The notes under the pieces are model-generated. The model had not been told where the DNA came from. It worked only from the letters and a program-made list of their open reading frames with translations, and searched no databases. From Nocardia goodfellowii (GTDB lineage Bacteria; Actinomycetota; Actinomycetes; Mycobacteriales; Mycobacteriaceae): a DNA stretch of 64,000 nucleotides. The translations under genes and the position numbers were made by a program. The stretch is taken from assembly GCF_017875645.1 (NCBI RefSeq), contig NZ_JAGGMR010000001.1, forward strand, positions 3,472,001 through 3,536,000, read 5' to 3'. Of this stretch, positions 47,456-55,674 are shown piece after piece. The stretch's first letter is position 1. Each line of letters begins with the position of its first letter.

Positions 47456-48274
47456 ATGGCTAATCCGTTCGCAAAGGCCTGGAAATACCTGATGGCCCTC
47501 TTCGATTCGAAGATCGAGGAGCACGCGGATCCGAAGGTGCAGATCCAGCAGGCTATCGAGGAAGCCCAGCGCCAGCATCAGGCCCTCTCGCAGCAGGCCG
47601 CGTCGGTCATCGGCAACCAGCGTCAGCTGGAGATGAAGCTGAATCGGCAGCTGGATGAGGTCGAGAAGCTCAACGCCAACGCCCGGCAGGCGGTCATGCT
47701 CGCCGATCAGGCGACCAACGCGGGCGACACCGAGAAGGCGATCCAATACACCAATGCCGCCGAGGCTTTCGCTGCCCAGCTGGTGACCGCCGAGCAGTCG
47801 GTGGAAGATCTGAAGGTGCTGCACGACCAGTCGCTGCAGGCCGCCGCGCAGGCCAAGAAGGCCGTCGAGCAGAACGCGATGATGTTGCAGCAGAAGGTCG
47901 CCGAGCGCACCAAGCTGCTCAGCCAGCTCGAGCAGGCCAAGATGCAGGAGCAGGTCAGCGCCTCGCTGCAGCAGATGGATTCGACCTTGTCCGCGCCCGG
48001 CAACACTCCCAGTCTCGATGCCGTCCGCGACAAGATCGAGCGTCGCTACGCGAACGCGCTGGGTTCGGCCGAGCTCGCGCAGAACTCGGTGCAGGGCCGG
48101 ATGATGGAGGTCCAGCAGGCCAGCGTCCAGATGGCGGGCCACAACAAGCTGGAGCAGATCCGTGCCTCCATGCGCGGTGAGTCGCTGACCCCCGGCGGCC
48201 AGCAGCAGGCCATCAATCCGGCGCAGCCGCAACCCGCGCAGACCGACGCGCGGTTCGAAAAGGGCCAGGCGTAG
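47456..48274 (+). CDS. pspA: Phage shock protein PspA
   Basis: Peripheral membrane ESCRT-III/IM30-like protein (35-kDa antigen of mycobacteria) that stabilises stressed membranes. The 272-aa protein is almost entirely helical coiled coil, starting with the amphipathic [20 protein letters not shown] and including [19 protein letters not shown]. It ends in a Gln/Pro-rich tail. The ATG at 47456 is chosen; upstream frame is not conserved-looking. A 204-bp gap separates it from clgR, as is usual. Confidence 0.94.
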   Translation: MANPFAKAWKYLMALFDSKIEEHADPKVQIQQAIEEAQRQHQALSQQAASVIGNQRQLEMKLNRQLDEVEKLNANARQAVMLADQATNAGDTEKAIQYTNAAEAFAAQLVTAEQSVEDLKVLHDQSLQAAAQAKKAVEQNAMMLQQKVAERTKLLSQLEQAKMQEQVSASLQQMDSTLSAPGNTPSLDAVRDKIERRYANALGSAELAQNSVQGRMMEVQQASVQMAGHNKLEQIRASMRGESLTPGGQQQAINPAQPQPAQTDARFEKGQA

Positions 48275-48327
48275 GCATCGGCCCGACGCGTTGGGGATTC
48301 TTCGATGAAGGTTGTGCCGGGGACACC

Positions 48328-49239
48328 ATGAGCCGCAAGCAAACACACCAGCAGTCCGGTCAGCGGCTGCCCGTCGTGCCGCCGGGTTTCGGTGCGCCAC
48401 CGTCGAATCTGCCCGAATCCCTGCGTGAGGCCGGTGAGACCGCGCTGACAGCGGTCCGTAAGTGGGCCGATCCCCGGGAACGGGAACTGCGCAAACGCCG
48501 TCGTGCGCGCAGAGCCAGTTTCCAGCTCGGTACGGCCTCCGGGCTGACCACCGCGGGAGCCATCGGCCTGGCGGTGCTCTCGGCGCCGGTCGGCGCCGTG
48601 GTCTTCCTGGGCGGGGTCGCGGTGGCACTGGTCACCGGCGCCGCCTACACCACCCGCCGTTACCTGCGGCTGCGCGGCGCCCCGCTGCCGCTGGCCGCCT
48701 ACGTCCCCCGCAAGCAGCCGCCGCTCGGTTCGGCCGCCCGCCCGGCGATCGCGCGCCTGGTGCAGGCCGAGCGGGCGATGCACGGGCTGACGGCCGCGAT
48801 CGGCCGTTCGCACCGCTTGCCGCAAGACGAATTCACCGAAATGGTCGAGACGGCCGCTTCCGGGGCCGAGGCTTTGCACGCGCTGGCCGTCGACATCGTG
48901 CAGATGGAACGCGCGCTGCTCGCCGTCGGCTCGGCGGCCGCGAATGCCCTGCGCGGCAACGTGCAGTTCGCGGTGTCGCGTCTGGAGGCCGGTGTCGCGG
49001 AGTACGAACAGGTGGTCGCGGCCGCCGGCGGCGTGCTCGCGGTGCCCGAAACCCTCGTTGTGGCACATCAATTCGACACCATCGTGGCCGATCTGCGGCA
49101 TGCCGCCGACCGGCTCGACGGGTGGGCGCAGGCACTCACCGAAGTGGCCGACAAGCCGTTGAACGCCGGTATCTTCCCCGGGCAGCAGCAGTGGAACGAT
49201 CCCACCGTGCGGATGGAGCGCCCACCGGGCCTGTCCTGA
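48328..49239 (+). CDS. pspM: Phage shock envelope stress protein PspM
   Basis: A 303-aa membrane protein matching Rv2743c (PspM), the integral partner of PspA in mycobacteria. A basic N-terminus precedes two adjacent transmembrane helices (about 68-88 and 90-112) around SAPVGAVVFLGGVAVAL. A long helical cytosolic domain follows (ARLVQAERAMHGLTAAIGRS, DIVQMERALLAVGSAAAN). The ATG at 48328 is preceded by GGGGA. It lies 53 bp after pspA and is likely cotranscribed. Confidence 0.9.
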   Translation: MSRKQTHQQSGQRLPVVPPGFGAPPSNLPESLREAGETALTAVRKWADPRERELRKRRRARRASFQLGTASGLTTAGAIGLAVLSAPVGAVVFLGGVAVALVTGAAYTTRRYLRLRGAPLPLAAYVPRKQPPLGSAARPAIARLVQAERAMHGLTAAIGRSHRLPQDEFTEMVETAASGAEALHALAVDIVQMERALLAVGSAAANALRGNVQFAVSRLEAGVAEYEQVVAAAGGVLAVPETLVVAHQFDTIVADLRHAADRLDGWAQALTEVADKPLNAGIFPGQQQWNDPTVRMERPPGLS

Positions 49240-49338
49240 TTGTGAATTCGCATACCCCCGCGGCGTGTCCGCTCGTCGAAGCTCCAAGGTTTCACCGAGC
49301 GGGTGGGTTCAGCCGGCCCAGGCGCATATCGTTCGGTC

Positions 49339-49812
49339 GTGGTTGGTTCGAATCAGCGGTGGCCGGGGCAGTTACCGGCGGAAACGCTCCCGGATCGGCG
49401 GCGCGGCACCGTGCGCGCCGGAATGATCGCGGGCTGCCTGCTGACAGTCACCTTCGGCTTGGTGGCGCTGGCTGTCGCCGTTGTCGCCGAAACCGGAGCC
49501 GCGCCGGTCGCGCTCGTTGATCAGGAGCCGCTGCCCGCGCTGGGAATTGTCGGCTACGAGGTCAGCGCTTCCACCGGCACGGCGCACAGCGTCGCCTACG
49601 TCGGCGGCGACAATCTGCTGCGCACCGAGGTTTCCACGCCGCTGCCGTGGAAGAAGCGCGTCACCAGCCCGACTCTGGCGCTGGCACTCAACGCTCAGCG
49701 CAACGGTATCGGTGACATCACCTGCCGGATCACCGTCAACGGGCGCACTGTCGCCGAACAGACCGCCACCGGGTTGTACGCGGTGGTGAACTGCACCGCC
49801 GCCGTCCCCTGA
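49339..49812 (+). CDS. MmpS-like membrane protein
   Basis: A 157-aa protein with one transmembrane helix (about 28-52) and an extracytoplasmic domain with the MmpS pattern: YEVSASTGTAHSVAYVGGDN, PWKKRVTSPTL, DITCRITVNGRTVAEQTATG and a final NC. MmpS proteins are accessory to MmpL lipid exporters, but no mmpL gene is in the window. The GTG at 49339 is the likely start. In mycobacteria the slot after pspM holds pspN, so this is a local difference. Confidence 0.82.
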   Translation: MVGSNQRWPGQLPAETLPDRRRGTVRAGMIAGCLLTVTFGLVALAVAVVAETGAAPVALVDQEPLPALGIVGYEVSASTGTAHSVAYVGGDNLLRTEVSTPLPWKKRVTSPTLALALNAQRNGIGDITCRITVNGRTVAEQTATGLYAVVNCTAAVP

Positions 49813-49962
49813 TCCGCCCCTGACAGTAGGGTCGCTGGACTGGGGGAGCACCCTGAACTTTCCCCGATATCGGTGCTGACCTGGTGATTTCCCGGCCCGG
49901 AGCTGACAGAGTCGAAGGAGCGGATCGTTGGATGACGGTTCCGGAGACTTACGGAGGCAGTA

Positions 49963-50139
49963 ATGCTGTGGAAGATCATCGGTGTGGTCGCGCTCGTCTG
50001 GATCGCGTTCATGATTGTCGGTGCGTTGCTCGAGGGTCTGTTCCCGATCCTGATGATCAGCGCCATCGTGTTCGGCCTGTACCTGCTGTACAAGGCGGTC
50101 GTCGGGTCGGACGAGAAGACCACCATCAACAAGGTCTGA
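49963..50139 (+). CDS. 58-aa two-helix small membrane protein
   Basis: Short ORF with perfect GGAGG 5 nt before the ATG. Two hydrophobic helices (about 3-22 and 27-44; start MLWKIIGVVALVWIAFMIVG) are followed by a charged tail GSDEKTTINKV. It follows the MmpS-like gene by 150 bp. The codon use and ribosome site make it a convincing gene. Its topology resembles small stress-envelope proteins, but I recognise no named family. Confidence 0.75.
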   Translation: MLWKIIGVVALVWIAFMIVGALLEGLFPILMISAIVFGLYLLYKAVVGSDEKTTINKV

Positions 50140-50173
50140 ACGCCGGGCCGGCGGTCTGCTTGAATGGATTCTC

Positions 50174-50884
50174 GTGGAGCAGATTCCCGAGGACTGGCAG
50201 CGCGGGCTCGTCATCGTCGCGCACCCCGACGACATCGAATACGGCGCCGCCGCCGCGGTAGCGCGCTGGACCGGCCAGGGCAAGGACATTCGCTACGTCC
50301 TGGTCACCAGCGGTGAGGCCGGGATGGCCGGGGTGCCGCCCGCCGAGGCGGGGCCGCTGCGGGAAGCCGAGGAGATCGCGGCGGCAAAAGCGGTCGGGGT
50401 GCATCAGGTCGAGTTCCTCGGCCACCCTGACGGCCGCATCCAGGAGAATCTGGAATTGCGCCGCGACCTCGCCGCCGCGATCCGCCGCCACCAGCCGGAA
50501 ATGGTGGTGCTGTTCAACTTCGGCGATACCTGGGCGCCCGGCTACGCCAACAGCGCCGACCACCGCGCCGTCGGCCGCGCCGGTCTGGACGCCGTCTCCG
50601 ACGCGGGCAACGAGTGGATCTTCCCCGAACTGGCGGACCAGCCCCCGTGGTCGGTCCGCTGGGCGGCCGTCGCTGGGCCGAAAGCCACCCATGCGGTCGA
50701 TGTCAGCGCCCACCTGGACCAGGCCTTCGCCTCCCTCGTCGAGCACCGCCGTTATCTGGAGGTGCTGAGCGATGAACCGGTTGAAGACCAGGTCCGCCTC
50801 ATCGTCGAGCAAGCGACGGGCCCGCTGGAAGGGTTCCCGGCCGAGCATGCGGTCGGATTCGAGTTGTACTACTTCGCGGGCTGA
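50174..50884 (+). CDS. PIG-L family deacetylase
   Basis: A 236-aa zinc-dependent LmbE/PIG-L-type N-deacetylase. The signature AHPDDIEYG (about 16-24) holds the metal ligands and catalytic Asp, the third ligand is the His in NSADHRAVG (about 134), and ITSGEAG-like LVTSGEAG follows the first strand. Family members deacetylate GlcNAc-type sugars, as in mycothiol synthesis, or act on metabolites. The mycothiol genes themselves lie elsewhere in relatives. The GTG at 50174 is the start. Confidence 0.88.
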   Translation: MEQIPEDWQRGLVIVAHPDDIEYGAAAAVARWTGQGKDIRYVLVTSGEAGMAGVPPAEAGPLREAEEIAAAKAVGVHQVEFLGHPDGRIQENLELRRDLAAAIRRHQPEMVVLFNFGDTWAPGYANSADHRAVGRAGLDAVSDAGNEWIFPELADQPPWSVRWAAVAGPKATHAVDVSAHLDQAFASLVEHRRYLEVLSDEPVEDQVRLIVEQATGPLEGFPAEHAVGFELYYFAG

Positions 50885-50905
50885 GCCGCGCGGCTCGCTG
50901 AGTGG

Positions 50906-50996
50906 CCCATCGCCGGGAACGGCGCGTGCCCACGCTGGGAACGCCGCGTGCCCCATCGCGGGGATGCCGCGTGCCCATCGCCGGGAACGGTGCGTT
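50906..50996 (+). repeat. Tandem repeat, four 22-23 bp units
   Basis: Four head-to-tail units at 50906-50928, 50929-50950, 50951-50973 and 50974-50996 with consensus CCCATCGCCGGGAACG then CCGCGTG. They lie between the PIG-L and glycosyltransferase genes. The array is minisatellite-like, and units diverge by two to four bases. Confidence 0.85.
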
Positions 50997-51053
50997 GTTC
51001 GCCTCGACGTACGGCGTCGTTCGCTAATTGTGCGGGTGTGGCAGGCTGAGCCC

Positions 51054-52217
51054 ATGCGTGTAGCCGTAGTCGCCGGGCCCGATCCCGGACATGCGTTTCC
51101 GGCGTTGGCGCTGTGTGAGCGGTTCCTGGCCGCGGGTGACGAGCCGGTGCTGTTCACCGGGCCACGGTGGTTCGGGGCCGCGAAGGACGCGGGGATCCCG
51201 GTGCGCAAGCTCAAAGGGCTCGCGCCGCGCGCCGGTGAGAACGACGGTGACGCCGGGCGGCGCATTCATGAACGCGCCGCGCACATTTCGACCGAAATCA
51301 TGCCCGACCTGAGTGCGATGCTGCCGGAGCTGGTGGTGTCGGATGTGCTCACCGCGGGCGGTGGCATGGCGGCGGAGCGGTTGCGTGTGCCCTGGGTGGA
51401 ACTGTCCCCGCATCCGCTGTACCTGCCCTCGAAAGCGTTGCCGCCGATCGGAAGTGGGCTCGCGGTCGGCGAGGGCCTGCGCGGCAGATTACGCGACAAC
51501 GTGCTGCGCGCCCTCACTTCCCGTGCCGTCTCCAAAGGCTTGCGGCAGCGCGAAAAGGCAAGGGAGAGTGTCGGTTTGCCCGCCACCGACCCCGGTCCCG
51601 CGCTGCGCCTGCTCGCCACCCTGCCCGCGCTCGAGGTGCCGCGACCGGACTGGCCGGACAACGCTCACGTCATCGGCCCGCTGCTCTGGGAACCCACCAG
51701 GGAAGTCCTGACGCCGCCGCCGGGCGACGGGCCGCTGGTGATGGTCGCGCCCTCCACCGCCCACACCGGCGTCGCGGGCATGGTCGACGTGGTGCTGGAA
51801 GCGTTGGCCGGAACCGGTGTCCGCGTAGCCATTTCGATGCTGGACGCGCCGCCCGCCGACCTCCCGTCCTGGGCCACGGCCGGCCTCGGCCGCCAAGACG
51901 AACTCCTCGGCCACGCCGCCGTCTGCATCGGCGGCGGCGGCCACGGCCTTCTCGCCAAATCCCTCCTGGCCGGTGTCCCCATCGTCACCGTCCCCGGCGG
52001 TGGCGACCAATGGGAACTCGCCAACCGCGCCGCCCGCCAAGGCAGCTCTATCCTCATCCGCCCCCTGAGCGCGGACGCGATCCGCACCGCCGTCCAATCC
52101 ATGCTCGAACGTCCGCACTACACCGCCGCCGCCGAAGCCGCCTCCATGACCCTCGCCGACGTCACCGACCCCATCAAGCTGTGCCACCAGGTTCTGGACA
52201 ACGCGTTGTTTAAGTAG
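51054..52217 (+). CDS. GT1-family glycosyltransferase (Rv2739c-like)
   Basis: A 387-aa GT-B fold glycosyltransferase of the MGT/UGT type. The N-terminal Rossmann half starts VAVVAGPDPGHAFPALALCE, and the C-terminal donor-binding region has VCIGGGGHGLLAKSLLAGVP and VPGGGDQWELANRAA (about 287-325), typical of the GT1 signature. Mycobacteria carry a homologue (Rv2739c) upstream of recA. Acceptor and sugar are unknown. The ATG at 51054 starts directly at the first beta strand; the longer upstream frame crosses the tandem repeat. Confidence 0.88.
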   Translation: MRVAVVAGPDPGHAFPALALCERFLAAGDEPVLFTGPRWFGAAKDAGIPVRKLKGLAPRAGENDGDAGRRIHERAAHISTEIMPDLSAMLPELVVSDVLTAGGGMAAERLRVPWVELSPHPLYLPSKALPPIGSGLAVGEGLRGRLRDNVLRALTSRAVSKGLRQREKARESVGLPATDPGPALRLLATLPALEVPRPDWPDNAHVIGPLLWEPTREVLTPPPGDGPLVMVAPSTAHTGVAGMVDVVLEALAGTGVRVAISMLDAPPADLPSWATAGLGRQDELLGHAAVCIGGGGHGLLAKSLLAGVPIVTVPGGGDQWELANRAARQGSSILIRPLSADAIRTAVQSMLERPHYTAAAEAASMTLADVTDPIKLCHQVLDNALFK

Positions 52218-52596
52218 CTCGGCGTCAGGCGGTCACACATCCGCCACGCCTCCCGCCGTGCGACAGGGTGCACCGAAGGGTGATGGCCACGACCGTGATC
52301 ACGGCATTCGTGAGTGCGGCGCTGCGCGCCTGGCATCCTCGGCGCTTGATTGCACTCGATCGTCCCAGAGGATCGGACAGCTGGGGAAGGGCAGCAGGCG
52401 GGCGGCACTATCAGCGCCCGCACTTGTGCACGCGCGGTGGCGTGGTGCGCGACATCCTCGCCCGAGACCGTGTGGCCCGCAGCGGCGGCTTTGCGCTGGA
52501 CAAACGTCCGAGCGACGGCTGCGGGGGCGGGACACGTCACCCGCGCTGAGCGGGTGGGGAGGTGGGTTGGCCGGGGGCGCGAGTATCTTGAACACG
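52218..52596. other. 379-bp region without a convincing gene
   Basis: Between the glycosyltransferase and DUF3046. Open frames exist on both strands but none has family features or a good ribosome site. A 12-bp perfect palindrome CCGTGATCACGG lies at 52293-52304. The DUF3046 promoter must be here. Confidence 0.4.
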
Positions 52597-52788
52597 GTGC
52601 GGTTGACTGAGTTCCAGGAACTGTTGCATGCCGAGTTCGGGACGGCGCGTGGTGATGCGCTGTTGCGCGATCACGTGATCCCGGGGCTGGGGCGCAGTGG
52701 CGCGGACGCTATCGAGGCGGGTGTGGATCCGCGTGAGGTCTGGCGTGCGCTGTGTGCCGAGTTCGATGTGCCGAAGGTGCGCTGGTGA
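52597..52788 (+). CDS. DUF3046 protein (Rv2738c-like)
   Basis: A 63-aa protein of the actinobacterial DUF3046 family (RLTEFQELLHAEFGTARGDA, then DHVIPGLGRSGADAIEAG). It is conserved just upstream of recA in mycobacteria. The GTG at 52597 gives the family N-terminus; the longer frame from 52258 is spurious. It overlaps the TPR-kinase gene by 4 nt (GTGA). Function unknown. Confidence 0.9.
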   Translation: MRLTEFQELLHAEFGTARGDALLRDHVIPGLGRSGADAIEAGVDPREVWRALCAEFDVPKVRW

Positions 52789-54065
52789 CGACGATGTATC
52801 GGTTCGATGAGCGGCAGCGGATGATTCCGATCGATCCGGAGGGGCTGGCGGCGCGGGTTGCCGCGGCCGAGCCGAGCGATTTCGCCGGGTTCCGGCAGAC
52901 CGGGATCGAGTTGATGCTGCTCGGGCGGTTCGAGGAGGCGCTGGACCACCTGGATCGGGCGCTGGAGTTGGTGGACGCCGACGCCGCCGACGGGTTGAGC
53001 TCGGGGCAGCAGCGCCGGATCTCCGTGTGGATCAATCTCGGCGATGTCTATCGGTACCAGGGCGATGTGGCCACCGCCGAGGAACTGTATCGCCGGGCGG
53101 TGGACGCGGCGCGGGAGTGCGCGCCCGGCTCCGAGTTGTTGTCGTTCGCGGTGCAGCACCTGGGCAAGGCACTGGCCGAGCAGGGGCGGCTGGACGAGGC
53201 CAGGATCTTGCTGACCGAGGCGCAGCATCTGCGCATTGTCGAGGGTGATCCCGAGTTGATCGAGTCGACGCGGGTCGCGTTGGAAACGCTGGAGCAGTTG
53301 CCGATTCCGTTGCCGCCCGCGGTGGTCGCGCTGGTCGGCTCCGCGCCCACGTTCTCCGATGAACACGAAGGGCAAAGCGGCGGAGTCGCTTTCGTCAACG
53401 GCAGTTATTGGATGAAACGCGGACCGAGTGCGGTCGCTGAGCACGCGCGGTTCCAATGGTTGCGCGACCGTGGGATTCGGCTCCCCGAGATCGTCGCCTT
53501 CGAGTCCGATGTGCTGGTGCTCGCCGATGCCGGCGTGCCCAGTCTCGCCGCCCGCGGTCATGACTATGACGAGGAGCCCTCCGGCGGGCAGTCCTCGGAC
53601 GTCGCCGCGCCTTCGGTCGGCACGATAATGGGAACGCTGCTTCGCCGGTTGCACAGCATTCCGGTCGCCGAGTGCCCGTTCGACGGCAGGCTCGACGGCC
53701 TGCTGGCCCGTGCCCGCCGGAGAGTGGTCGAAGGCTTGGTCGACGCCGAGGACTTCGACGACGACAACCAGGGGCAGACAGCCGAGCAGGTCCTCGAGCG
53801 ACTGAGCGATGAGCGGCCCGCGGAGACGGATCTCGTGGTCACCCATGGTGATTTCACCTCCGCGAATGTGCTGGAGGGCGAGATCCTGATCGATGTCGGC
53901 GCGCTCGGCGTCGCGGACCGCTACCGGGATCTGGCGCTGGCCGCGCGGGATCTGCGCGGCGAGCACAGCGAGGAAGAGGTGGCCGCGTTCTTCGCCGCCT
54001 ACGGTGTGGACACTCCCGATCAGCGGCGGCTGGACTACTACCGGCTGCTCGACGAACTGTTCTAG
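52785..54065 (+). CDS. TPR protein fused to an APH(3')-like phosphotransferase domain
   Basis: A 426-aa two-domain protein. Residues about 30-165 are tetratricopeptide repeats (FRQTGIELMLLGRFEEALDHL, INLGDVYRYQGDVATAEELY, QHLGKALAEQGRLDEARILL). Residues about 190-426 are a kinase domain of the aminoglycoside 3'-phosphotransferase type, with VAFVNGSYWMKRGP as the ATP-loop region, the catalytic THGDFTSANVL (about 347), the metal-binding IDVGALGVADRYRDLAL and ARDL. Catalytic Asp and Asn are kept. The substrate is unknown; resistance is not implied. The GTG at 52785 overlaps the DUF3046 stop. Confidence 0.83.
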   Translation: MTTMYRFDERQRMIPIDPEGLAARVAAAEPSDFAGFRQTGIELMLLGRFEEALDHLDRALELVDADAADGLSSGQQRRISVWINLGDVYRYQGDVATAEELYRRAVDAARECAPGSELLSFAVQHLGKALAEQGRLDEARILLTEAQHLRIVEGDPELIESTRVALETLEQLPIPLPPAVVALVGSAPTFSDEHEGQSGGVAFVNGSYWMKRGPSAVAEHARFQWLRDRGIRLPEIVAFESDVLVLADAGVPSLAARGHDYDEEPSGGQSSDVAAPSVGTIMGTLLRRLHSIPVAECPFDGRLDGLLARARRRVVEGLVDAEDFDDDNQGQTAEQVLERLSDERPAETDLVVTHGDFTSANVLEGEILIDVGALGVADRYRDLALAARDLRGEHSEEEVAAFFAAYGVDTPDQRRLDYYRLLDELF

Positions 54066-54164
54066 CTCGTCCAGGCCGGTCTTCGCGCTCGCGGCGTGCT
54101 CGCAGCTGGTCCTCGGCCGTTGCCGCTGGTAGCCGGTGTGCCGCCGGGCGACGTCGAGTCTCGT

Positions 54165-54674
54165 TCAGGCCTGCTTGGCGTAGTGCCGTGCCGCCTTGGT
54201 GCGGTTGCCGCATGTCGCCATCGAGTGCCAGCGTCGCGTCCCGTTCTTGGACGTGTCGTAGAAGAACAGCACGCAGTCCGGGTGCGCACACTGCCGGATC
54301 CGGTCGGGTGCGCGCTCTAGTAGTTGGAGCAGGTTGTCCGCGGCAAGCCAGCCGGGTAGCCAGGCCGCGTCGGGGACATCGGGTAGCCCGGCGGGTCCGG
54401 ATTCGGTGAGCAGACGGCGAATCCGTCCGTGCTCCAGGACTTCGTTGAGCGCCGTCCGGTCCGCGTGCCGGACCGTGTCGTAGATCGCCGAGCGAGCGGC
54501 GAGCACCGCCTCCAGCGTGCGTTCCTCGGCGGGCGCGGTGATCCCGGACGTGGCCAGCCAGATCCGCAGTCCGGCCACGTCGGTGAGCAGGTCCTGGGGT
54601 CCGTTATCCATCCACCGGGTGTTGAGCAGGTCCAGCGCGAGCGGTTCACCGAGGTGGGGGCGTGGATCGAGCAT
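54165..54674 (-). CDS. CGNR zinc-finger (ABATE-domain) regulator
   Basis: A 169-aa protein with the N-terminal ABATE-like domain (GEPLALDLLNTRW, about 8-20) and a C-terminal CGNR zinc finger (CAHPDCVLFFYDTSKNGTRR then WHSMATCGNRTKAARHY). Members are putative stress-related transcription factors. The ATG at 54674 gives the family start. It is divergent from the VOC gene with two palindromes in the 153-bp gap, suggesting direct control. Confidence 0.88.
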   Translation of the reverse strand: MLDPRPHLGEPLALDLLNTRWMDNGPQDLLTDVAGLRIWLATSGITAPAEERTLEAVLAARSAIYDTVRHADRTALNEVLEHGRIRRLLTESGPAGLPDVPDAAWLPGWLAADNLLQLLERAPDRIRQCAHPDCVLFFYDTSKNGTRRWHSMATCGNRTKAARHYAKQA

Positions 54675-54729
54675 GCCTGAGATTAGCGATCTCCTTCGGG
54701 TCGACGCGACAGCCACCGCGTGCTAACTA

Positions 54730-54740
54730 CTCAAATTGAG
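54730..54740. promoter_or_regulatory. CTCAA-A-TTGAG palindrome
   Basis: Perfect 5-bp arms in the divergent region between the CGNR regulator and the VOC gene. It is closer to the regulator and is a candidate secondary operator or promoter element. Confidence 0.4.
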
Positions 54741-54748
54741 TTTACCGG

Positions 54749-54784
54749 TTGACGAGAGGACGGCTCTGCGGTTAGGTTCTAACC
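54749..54784 (+). promoter_or_regulatory. Promoter and operator of the VOC gene
   Basis: TTGACG (54749-54754) and TAGGTT (54773-54778) are spaced 18 bp and form a plausible sigma-A promoter. The -10 lies inside a perfect palindrome GGTTAG-GTT-CTAACC (54770-54784), so binding there would block transcription. The VOC ATG is 44 bp further on. Confidence 0.5.
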
Positions 54785-54827
54785 AGTCAATCAAGCAACA
54801 ACGGTTACTCACTCTGGAGGATTCCGC

Positions 54828-55289
54828 ATGACCACCGCGACCACCACCCCCCTCGTCACCGGGCACATCGGCCTCAACGTCTCCGACCTGGATCGCTCGG
54901 TCGAGTTCTACCGCCGGGTACTGGGTTTCGAGCAACTCGCGGCCAGCACCGACGGGGAGCAGCGCTGGGCCTTCCTCGGCGCCGACGGCAAACTGCTGGT
55001 GACGCTGTGGCAGCAGTCCGAGGGCGTCTTCTCCGCCGAAAGGCCTGGCCTGCACCACCTTTCGTTCCAGGTCGACACCATCGAGCAAGTCCGGGCCATC
55101 GAAGCGGGACTGCGTGAACTGAACGTCACGTTCGCGCACGACGGTGTGGTGGCGCACGGTGAGGGCGCGTCGTCCGGGGGCATCTTCTTCACCGATCCCG
55201 ATGGGATCCGGCTGGAAATCTATGCTCCCGCCGGGGCCGAATCCGCTCCCGCGCCCCATGGCGCCGCGCCGACGTGCGGATTCTTCTGA
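54828..55289 (+). CDS. VOC/glyoxalase family protein
   Basis: A 153-aa protein made of two paired beta-alpha-beta-beta-beta modules of the vicinal oxygen chelate fold (TGHIGLNVSDLDRSVEFYRR, GLHHLSFQVDTIEQV, GIFFTDPDGIRLEIYAP). Potential metal ligands are His in the first and third strands and the terminal Glu. It could be a lyase, dioxygenase or antibiotic-binding protein. GGAGG lies 8 nt before the ATG. Probably regulated by the divergent CGNR gene. Confidence 0.88.
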   Translation: MTTATTTPLVTGHIGLNVSDLDRSVEFYRRVLGFEQLAASTDGEQRWAFLGADGKLLVTLWQQSEGVFSAERPGLHHLSFQVDTIEQVRAIEAGLRELNVTFAHDGVVAHGEGASSGGIFFTDPDGIRLEIYAPAGAESAPAPHGAAPTCGFF

Positions 55290-55333
55290 ACCCGTTCGAG
55301 TTTGCCGGGCGCTGAGGCGGGCAGATCTGCCTC

Positions 55334-55612
55334 ATGAGCGCAGAGGAACAGCGGGTCCGGGAACAGCAGCGTGCACAGGATGCGCCGCAGGCGATTCCGG
55401 AGCCGGAAGTCGAGGACAAGCACAAGGAACAGGCCGAGGAAATGGCCGACACCTACCAGGACGACCGGCCGCACACCATCCTGCCGGGCACCGACGGGAT
55501 GATCGCGGGCACCGCGGTCGCCGACTGGGTGGCGGACGAGGATCGCGGTCGACGCGACAATCAGCCTCCCGAAGGCTATGAGCGGGTTCGGGATCAGGAG
55601 CGCGGCGAGTAG
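55334..55612 (+). CDS. Hypothetical small hydrophilic protein
   Basis: A 92-aa highly charged protein without Cys or membrane segment. Residues 1-45 are helical (EEQRVREQQRAQDAPQAIPE), the middle is HTILPGTDGMIAGTAVADWV and the tail is charged (DRGRRDNQPPEGYERVRDQE). It lies 44 bp after the VOC gene in the same direction. No family is recognised and there is no strong ribosome site, so it is a moderate call. Confidence 0.6.
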   Translation: MSAEEQRVREQQRAQDAPQAIPEPEVEDKHKEQAEEMADTYQDDRPHTILPGTDGMIAGTAVADWVADEDRGRRDNQPPEGYERVRDQERGE

Positions 55613-55674
55613 GACAGCGCAGTCCGATTCTCCGCGCTGCCGACCCGAACCGGAAGCAGGACAGGAGAGTTGGG

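Noticed and set aside
52293..52304. CCGTGATCACGG palindrome as an operator
   Set aside because: It is isolated in a gene-free stretch about 290 bp from the nearest start, with no regulator nearby; chance occurrence is plausible.
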